Assembly: GCA_021777105.1 (NCBI GenBank)
Contig: JAIQZQ010000061.1
Span: forward strand, 62,001 to 126,000
From: Candidatus Anammoxibacter sp.
GTDB taxonomy: Bacteria; Planctomycetota; Brocadiia; Brocadiales; Anammoxibacteraceae
Length of the DNA stretch: 64,000 nt
Direction of reading: 5' to 3'
A program made the position numbers and the translations under genes. Positions 54,717 to 62,100 of this stretch are shown one piece after another (the stretch's first letter is position 1; every line of letters begins with the position of its first letter). The notes under the pieces are model-generated. The model was not told the origin of the DNA. It was given only the letters and a program-made list of their open reading frames with translations, and made no database searches.

Positions 54717-56222
54717 TTATACTTTGTACATATATTTATACTTATTTGACTTAAGTGATTCTCCATTATCACCAATCAAATCTAAATCTCGCATCTTCCT
54801 GAGTTGATTCTGTGCAACCTTATCACTAATATCAAAATGTTGAGCATATTCCTTTTTAGAAACCTCTTTTCTTGATTTTACAAAATCATAACCTGCAAGC
54901 TCTGGTTCATTTAGTTTTTCAATGCCTTGTTTATTACTTAAATTTTTCACCGCATCAGCATTCCTTGGAAAAGCCACAATAACATTATGACTCTCTCCAT
55001 CATAATCAATAATCGGAAGTGGAAGGTGGTGTTTATCGCGTAGTGACCTAAAAGTTTCCATACCAATTTGTGATTCTTCCATATAGTGCATCTCATTGAA
55101 TATAAATGTAAGTTTTTTATTGCGGCTCCATGAAGTAGCCGTGAAGTTCTTTAATGAATCAATCGTAACAGGATAAGCCGGAGCGCCTGGGCTTTTGATT
55201 ACAATTTGGTCTGGCGTTATATTAAGCTGAACCTTTGATCCATCTATAGCATAATCCCGATGGACAATTGCGTTTATCGAGGCTTCCCTAACGACTTCCA
55301 CAGGAAAAGCTGGAACTTGTTCAGCCTTAAACTTTGAACGATTAATGCTTGCCGGCAACACTTTTTTTACCCAAGCTTCCACTTTATCCGGAATAAGCAC
55401 TAATGGATCATCAAAAGTCTTGGCGCCGATTTCACCATTACCATAGTCAACTACAGCTTTCACTCCTGCCTGGTGAAACTTATTCCTCGGTTTTTTGCCA
55501 AAAAGAAGAATTGCATTACCAGTTGGCAAATAATTCTCTTCTTCCTGATCGTATTCCAATAACTCCATCTCCTTCAGTTCCTGAAGGAATTCATCAGAAT
55601 TTGGTTGCCAACTTCTGCCAGACTCGGTTAAAAAACTTTGAAGCGCCTTTTCTGAAAGACTATCCAAATTGGTGGCGGCAGCTCTTCCGTTAAGATTATC
55701 TTTGGGTATTGATTTCTTAGCCTTAGCTTCAGCCTTTTTCATTTCAGCCCAAGTGTTAAATCTTTCGTTTATTTCTTCGATTTCTTTATGAAATTCAGGG
55801 TTGAACTGATGTACCTTTACTCCATTATTTACTAAGTGATTAATCCCACCATGGTCCACTTTTGGATTTTTGTCCTCTATCCCAAACCATACATCTGAAA
55901 TACGAGCGTTTGCTATGCGCTCTGCACAACTAATTTTCGGCGCATTCCGTGCTCCTGGAGCGCACGGTTCAAGTGTTGCAAACAACCAGCATCCAGACAA
56001 TTCCTGATGTCTGTTTTTTTTATCCAAAACAGTATACTCTGCATGATCTCCTTCACTGAGTTCTCCACGGTAAGCTATGTCAACCATACCATTAGGAAAA
56101 ACTAACACAGCTCCAACATGCGGACTTGGTTTATCCTCCTTCCCTTCAGAGATAGACTTCTTCATGACGTCCACAGCCATTCTCATGTATTCATTTGGAT
56201 TTTTTCGGTTTTTATCTGCCAT
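54717..56222 (-). CDS. Deaminase-HATPase-wHTH fusion inserted in the PKS operon
   Basis: The N-terminal 150 of 501 residues are a zinc deaminase domain of the CMP/RibD type (DHAEYTVLD with His60 and Glu62; LEPC then Cys99). Residues 205-435 resemble the HATPase-type module usually found behind AlbA_2/Schlafen-like domains (VVREASINAIVHRDYAIDG, ITPDQIVIKSPG). The C-terminus (445-500) is a winged-helix segment. It has no evident role in polyketide synthesis and lies between HCS and ECH1, which are normally adjacent. Flanking duplicated HCS-end sequence marks it as an insert. A regulatory or defence-type function is possible but unproven. Confidence 0.75.
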   Translation of the reverse strand: MADKNRKNPNEYMRMAVDVMKKSISEGKEDKPSPHVGAVLVFPNGMVDIAYRGELSEGDHAEYTVLDKKNRHQELSGCWLFATLEPCAPGARNAPKISCAERIANARISDVWFGIEDKNPKVDHGGINHLVNNGVKVHQFNPEFHKEIEEINERFNTWAEMKKAEAKAKKSIPKDNLNGRAAATNLDSLSEKALQSFLTESGRSWQPNSDEFLQELKEMELLEYDQEEENYLPTGNAILLFGKKPRNKFHQAGVKAVVDYGNGEIGAKTFDDPLVLIPDKVEAWVKKVLPASINRSKFKAEQVPAFPVEVVREASINAIVHRDYAIDGSKVQLNITPDQIVIKSPGAPAYPVTIDSLKNFTATSWSRNKKLTFIFNEMHYMEESQIGMETFRSLRDKHHLPLPIIDYDGESHNVIVAFPRNADAVKNLSNKQGIEKLNEPELAGYDFVKSRKEVSKKEYAQHFDISDKVAQNQLRKMRDLDLIGDNGESLKSNKYKYMYKV

Positions 56223-56301
56223 TTTTTATTACATTTTCAGCCTGTTTAGTAATCAAATATAGACACTGATAATTGATCTGAATTCAGTTTGGACTTACAT
56301 A

Positions 56302-57552
56302 TTAAACCCACTCATACTCACGATGATAATTTTTTATTTGTTTTAAAATTAACCGCCCTTTTCCTTCAAGGCAGCTATATACAGCAGGAAGAATATCTCT
56401 TTCAAGCGCTATATCCCTTGTGCCAAATGACACTTTAGCGTTCTCCGCAAACAAGCTTTCATACTCATCCATTGTCAGCATGTAACGTTCAGATAATATT
56501 TTGTCCAATTGCCGTTCCTTTTGCTCTAATTGCGAATCGGGAGTAATTACACCGCTATAAAATTCTGAACAACATCCTGAGCCATAGGAAAAAATACCTA
56601 TACGCTTAGGGCCATCCAGGTCAGCCGTATCAATCAAACCCGCCAACGCTAAATAGACCGTCCCTCCCATAATATTTCCCACCTTTTGACAGTACTTAAA
56701 CCCGGGAAGTACTCGCCGGTTAAAATCAGAATCAATATCTACCGGTTTTGCTTTTTTAAATTTCCGCATCATTGACCTATGAGCGCCTTTAACCATACCG
56801 CCAAAAGGTGTATGAAAAAGCAAAAAATCGAATGATTCTCGGTAATCTACACCTTCTACCCGTTTTTCGTAATCTTGATAAGCTTTTTCCGCACAGTCCA
56901 GATAAGAAAGCAGTGATAAATCAGCATCGCCTGCTTCATGATCGGGTGTAGGACGGCAGGTATCCATAACTTCAAACCCGTAATAACCATTGGCCCCTAC
57001 ATCAATTTGCAAAACCTTCGGGGTATCGCCGACTAACATTGCCACAGAGCCGGCGCCACTGCTTGGTTCAGCAAATGAGCTATCCATCATATTCCGGCCC
57101 TGCGCCACTAACATTCTTGATATGTCTGTTCCGATTACCAACACCTTTGCGCCCGGCGATGCGCCGGCAAGGATAAAGTTTATAGCTGTTTGAAGCCCTG
57201 CCGTGGAGGCATAACAAGCATTTTTTATCTCAAACAATCGGCAATTTCTATTTAGATTCAAGTAATCAAGAACATAAGTGCTAATTGATTTGCCAAAATC
57301 AATACCCGACTCGGTACAGGTAATAATCATTTCTATACGATTACGTTCATTCTCATCTAATGTATCTATTATCCCTTTAGCCGCATTGACCGCAAAAGAT
57401 ACCGGGTCCTCATAAGGCATGGCAACCGATTTACCCTTCATCATTAAATTCTCAAAACGGTCATTATCCAACCCCCTGGCTTTAGCTAAAATGTTTACAT
57501 CCAAGGCGGCAACACCGCAATAAATATTTAATGCTTCTATTCCTACATTCAT
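56302..57552 (-). CDS. HMG-CoA synthase-like beta-branching enzyme (HCS, PksG-like)
   Basis: The 416-residue protein starts at the ATG at 57552, which has GGGAGA upstream and lies 4 bp after the KS stop. The HMG-CoA synthase triad is present: Glu81 in CTESG, Cys113 in NACYASTAGLQ and His247 in LFHTPFGGMVKGAH. It adds an acetyl group, delivered by the donor ACP, to the beta-keto carbon of the growing chain. Its 3' end is duplicated at 54311-54348 before ECH1, showing that ECH1 was once directly downstream. Confidence 0.95.
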   Translation of the reverse strand: MNVGIEALNIYCGVAALDVNILAKARGLDNDRFENLMMKGKSVAMPYEDPVSFAVNAAKGIIDTLDENERNRIEMIITCTESGIDFGKSISTYVLDYLNLNRNCRLFEIKNACYASTAGLQTAINFILAGASPGAKVLVIGTDISRMLVAQGRNMMDSSFAEPSSGAGSVAMLVGDTPKVLQIDVGANGYYGFEVMDTCRPTPDHEAGDADLSLLSYLDCAEKAYQDYEKRVEGVDYRESFDFLLFHTPFGGMVKGAHRSMMRKFKKAKPVDIDSDFNRRVLPGFKYCQKVGNIMGGTVYLALAGLIDTADLDGPKRIGIFSYGSGCCSEFYSGVITPDSQLEQKERQLDKILSERYMLTMDEYESLFAENAKVSFGTRDIALERDILPAVYSCLEGKGRLILKQIKNYHREYEWV

Positions 57553-57556
57553 TACT

Positions 57557-58828
57557 CTATTCTCCCTGAATTGTATTTTTTGAGCGTATAACAATTGCCG
57601 AATTGATACCGCCGAATCCAAAACTATTGCTTAACGCATACTCTGCCTTTTTGATTTTCAGGTTATTGTCAACCCAATTTAAATCTGCATCTATCGGATT
57701 ATCCAAATTACAGGTAGGATGGTAAAATCCTTCATTCATTTGAATTAAAGAAGCAATACATTCAATAACGCCCGCTGCGCTTAAGGTATGCCCTGTTAAT
57801 GATTTTGTCGCATTGATCACTGCATTAGACAACCCTGTTTTTTTAATCGCTTCTATTTCCGTTTCATCGCCAATAACTGAAGCTGTTCCATGTGAATTTA
57901 TATAATCAATTTGATCGGCATTCAGGCCGGCCATTTGAACAGCCTTTTTCATAGCAGTGGCTTCACCTATCATTGACGGATTAGGATTACGGTTTGCATC
58001 AAGACACAATCCATAACCTTCAATACTTCCATATATATTCGCGCCTCTTTTTCTAGCGGAACCGCGAGTTTCTAAAATTATGCAACCGCAACCTTCTCCA
58101 TATATGAAACCTTCGTGTTTTTTATCAAAAGGACGGCATGCTTTGTCAGGTTGGTCAAAATAACTCGCCCCGCCCATAGCGCCTAAATTTATCAATCCCT
58201 GCAACTCAAATTCAGATAGATGCATCATCGCCCCCACAACAACAACACGATCCGCGTCTTGATTTTTAATTTGACGCGCCCCGTGAATAATGCCCACATT
58301 GCCGCTTGCCGACGCGCCTCCCAAGGTATAACCTTCACCCCTGATTTTAAAAGCCTCGGATAATACGCCTACCACGTCGGTATCAAGAAATGTCAAGCCA
58401 TACGCCGGCCGTATCAAATTAACTTTATCACGGTACTTCTCCTGCATTTGACGGGTTTCCAGTTGATGAAAATTCGAGCCGGCAACAATTAACGAAGTTT
58501 TATTATCTATCTCTTTATCATCTAACTTTGCGTCTTTCCAGGCCTCCAGCGCTGTTATTAAGGAAAGTTGGGAGCTGTATGAAGCATTGCGCAACTTTTT
58601 ACAAAACTTTGTTATCTCCGTTTCATCTTCTTTTTTTATTCTATCCTGATAGGAAAAACCTTCTATTCTGGAACATATATATTTTTTTTCACTGTCGTTA
58701 CACTGAAATTCCAGGTATCCAAACCTTGATTTTCCAGCTTTTAACGACTCTTTAAAACTGGATATATTGTCGCCTATTGCAGTTATAACGCCCATACCTG
58801 CCACAACAACGTCGTTATCTTTCGTCAT
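57557..58828 (-). CDS. Decarboxylative ketosynthase of the beta-branching cassette (PksF-like)
   Basis: About 423 residues form one complete KS fold. The nucleophile Cys is replaced: YTLGGASASGNVGI has Ser where DTACSSS is usual, as in decarboxylating KSs of other HCS cassettes. Both active-site His are present (INSHGTA, LTGHTLS). It makes acetyl-ACP from malonyl-ACP on the adjacent small ACP. I start it at the ATG at 58828, with GAGGGA upstream; an ATG at 58855 would add nine residues and begin one base before the ACP stop. Confidence 0.93.
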   Translation of the reverse strand: MTKDNDVVVAGMGVITAIGDNISSFKESLKAGKSRFGYLEFQCNDSEKKYICSRIEGFSYQDRIKKEDETEITKFCKKLRNASYSSQLSLITALEAWKDAKLDDKEIDNKTSLIVAGSNFHQLETRQMQEKYRDKVNLIRPAYGLTFLDTDVVGVLSEAFKIRGEGYTLGGASASGNVGIIHGARQIKNQDADRVVVVGAMMHLSEFELQGLINLGAMGGASYFDQPDKACRPFDKKHEGFIYGEGCGCIILETRGSARKRGANIYGSIEGYGLCLDANRNPNPSMIGEATAMKKAVQMAGLNADQIDYINSHGTASVIGDETEIEAIKKTGLSNAVINATKSLTGHTLSAAGVIECIASLIQMNEGFYHPTCNLDNPIDADLNWVDNNLKIKKAEYALSNSFGFGGINSAIVIRSKNTIQGE

Positions 58829-58855
58829 AATCCGTCCCTCATTATCAACATACAT

Positions 58856-59107
58856 TTATTCAGCGTCATTAACTTTATCAGCAAACATAACTGCCAACTC
58901 TTCAATATTATTAGCGCCAAATAGCTCCACTCGTGGAATATCCAACTCCAATTCATCCATAGTAAACATTAAAATCTCAGCCCTATCTAGAGAATTAGCC
59001 CCTAAATCTTTTAATGAATCTGTTATTTTGATATCTACATCCGCTAATTCAGGCACAATCTCTATGGTTTGTTTTTTAATTAATTCAAATGCTTCTTCTT
59101 TAGTCAT
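58856..59107 (-). CDS. Discrete donor acyl carrier protein (AcpK-like)
   Basis: This 83-residue acidic four-helix protein has the phosphopantetheine site DLGANSLDRAEI (Ser39). It is the free-standing ACP of the HMG-synthase cassette that carries the malonyl, then acetyl group donated by HCS. It sits directly between the PKS gene and the decarboxylative KS. Confidence 0.93.
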   Translation of the reverse strand: MTKEEAFELIKKQTIEIVPELADVDIKITDSLKDLGANSLDRAEILMFTMDELELDIPRVELFGANNIEELAVMFADKVNDAE

Positions 59108-59128
59108 TTTATTCTCCTATTTTTAACA

Positions 59129-62100
59129 TTATAATTTTAAAAACCTTTCTCTTGCCGTCTCAACAGAAATTGCATTATTGTATACTTGCTCCACAATTTT
59201 ATTAAGTTGTTCATCTATCGAATCTTTTATTTGTTTTTCCTCTTTTGCCGGTTGACTTGATACAACACTTGTAATCTGTGATCTTATAAATTTCGCCAAC
59301 ACTGAAATTGTCGGATGATCATAAACCTTTGTTGCCGGTATATTTAAGTGATAATTATTATTGATTGTTTTTACAAATTCTACTCCAAGTATGGAATCTA
59401 AACCTAAATCCATAAATTTTGCGTCATCATCTATTTCTGACTCTTCAATATATAAAGCTTCGGATAACCAGCGTTTTAGATCCCCCTTGATTACATCTAT
59501 ATTAATTGTTGACTCCACCCTTGATTCTACGGAAGCTCTCTCTTTTTCAATTGAACCTGTTATTTGATTATCTTCTTTTAACGGTGGAGCAGATGAACCA
59601 ACTTGGATATCGGAGCTTAAAAATTTTGAAAACTCTGAAATACTTGGATGATCATAAACCTTTGTTGCCGCTATATTTAAGTGATAATGGTTATTGATTG
59701 TTTTTACAAATTCTACTCCAAGTATGGAATCTAGACCTAAATCAATAAATTTTGCGTCATCATCTATTTCTGACTCTTCAATATATAAAGCTTCGGATAA
59801 CCGGCGTTTTAGATCCCCCTTGATTACATCTATATTAATTGTTGACTCCACCCTTGATTCTACGGAAGCTCTCTCTTTTTCAATTGAACCTGTTATTTGA
59901 TTATCTTCTTTTAACGGTGGAGATGATGTAGCTTGAAAAACGGAACTAAGATATTTCGTAAACTCTGAAATTGTTGGATGATCATACACCTTTGTTGCCG
60001 GTATATTTAGTTCATAATGATTATTAATTGTTTTAACCCATTCCACTCCTAATATTGAATCTATACCTAAATCAATAAATTTTGCGTCATTATCTATTTC
60101 AGACTCTTCAATAAACAACGTTTCGGATAGCTGCCGTTTTAGCTCTCTCTTTATTGCGTCTGTATCAATATCGGTAGACTTACAGTCAACCCCATCTTGA
60201 ATCACATCAAAACCGATAGATGTTAATGCCGTAGACTCATTATTGGTTGGAACCTGAATTCCATCTTTTATAAAACTTAAATCATTAAGTTTTATTTTCC
60301 TTAAACCATCAGTATTTGGTTTTATTACTGTATCTGAGTAATTGCTTAACTCTTTCAATATCACTTTTTTGTTTACATTACGACCAGTGATATTTGATCT
60401 ATTACTTATAGTTTCAATTTTTAAATTAGAGTTTTTAACTTGAACAGACGCCCCCTGTTCAGGCGCTTCTAAAATCTTTTTATCATTATTTACTTTTACT
60501 TTTTTTAAATGACTATCGAACCAATATCTCTTTCTTGCAAATGGATATGTTGGCGCGCTTATTCGCCTCGGTTTATTTTCTCCATACAACAAATCCCAAT
60601 CAAAAGTCAACCCCTTTGACCATAACTCTGCAAGTTTTCTTACTTTGCCATTTGATATCCATTTGTCTATAACTTCGTTTATATTTTCATCCACTGTAAA
60701 TGCTTTAATCGTATCATTGCTCTTCTTCGTATCTCCTTGATAACAATTCTCCACTTGCTGATTTTCATTAACAAAAGATTCCAGTTTTTCTATTAACTCT
60801 TTTGTGTTTTCTACAATAAACGCTACGCGCGCGTCCATTTCCTGACGCCCTATTTGTAATGTATAAGCCAAAGCGGTTAAAGATGCGGGTGAAAAACTAT
60901 CATTTATCTCAGGTTCAGTTGTTATTTTAATATTTTTTATCTTTTCAACTAATACTGAGTCTAACTCTTTTTTATATTTTGAGCACACCAAATCACTCAT
61001 ACTGTTTATGCTTGTTGCGCCGGCAACGTCTTTTGGCTCGATTATAAATGACCAGTTTGATTCCAGCTCTTCATGTAGTCTGTTTAATGTCACCTGGCCA
61101 ATCCCTAATTCTGTAAAGGCTACTTCGCTTTCTATTTCTTCATTCGGCATATTTAGCTCCTTTGCAAGAACTTCGCGGATCTCTTCTTTTACCGCTTCTC
61201 TAACAGAGCTGTTTGATCCTACATCTCTTTTTGCTTTAATATTTACCGAATCAGATAATCTTAAAAATTTAATCAATTTTTCAGCATAGACCTTTAACTG
61301 TTCATCATTCTTAGCAGACAATGGAATAATTGCTTGCTTTCTATTATCTACCATTAAAGGTGTTGATTGTTGCTCTGCAACTTCCGGTATATATTCCTCT
61401 ATCACGATATGCGCATTAGTCCCGCCAAAACCAAAACTGCTTACACCTGCTCTTCGTGGCAGAACTGACCCATTTTGGTCAATTTTCCTTTTCCACTCTT
61501 CAGTTTGCCGCAACAGATAAAACGAGCTGCCTTTCAGATCTATATATGGGTTCTGTTCCTTTAGATGCGCATTGCCCGGCAACTTGCCATGTTTCATTGC
61601 CAGCAACACCTTAATAACACCGGCTATTCCGGAGCCTGCCTCTAAATGACCTATATTTGTTTTTGCAGATCCTAACGCGCATGTAGCATGTTTTGGTTGT
61701 GGAATTTCGTTTATTTTATATAACTCTTCAAAAGCCCATTTTAGTCCATTAATCTCTATTGGATCGCCAAGTTCAGTGCCTGTTCCATGCGCCTCTATAT
61801 AACCAACACTACTTGGATCAAAACCTGCTTTTTGATATGCTGTTATTAATAACTCCTTCTGAGCGGTGGGATTCGGAGCTGTCAATGAATTTGCCCGCCC
61901 ACCATGGTTTTCCGCGGAGCCTTTTATTACTCCATAAATATGATCACTATCATTTTTAGCCTTACTCAAACTCTTTAGCAGTATAGCGCCAACACCTTCA
62001 CCCCTGACATAACCATTAGCGCTTTTATCAAAAGTCTTGCATCTACCGTCATCACTCAACATGCCGGCCTTGCTGAACGATATTGTATATGTAGGGCTTA

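Noticed and set aside
59361-59900. Repeated plus-strand 68-residue frames suggesting a repeat protein or array
   Set aside because: They are antisense shadows of the duplicated ACP codons; the 333-bp period and coding sense rule out CRISPR.
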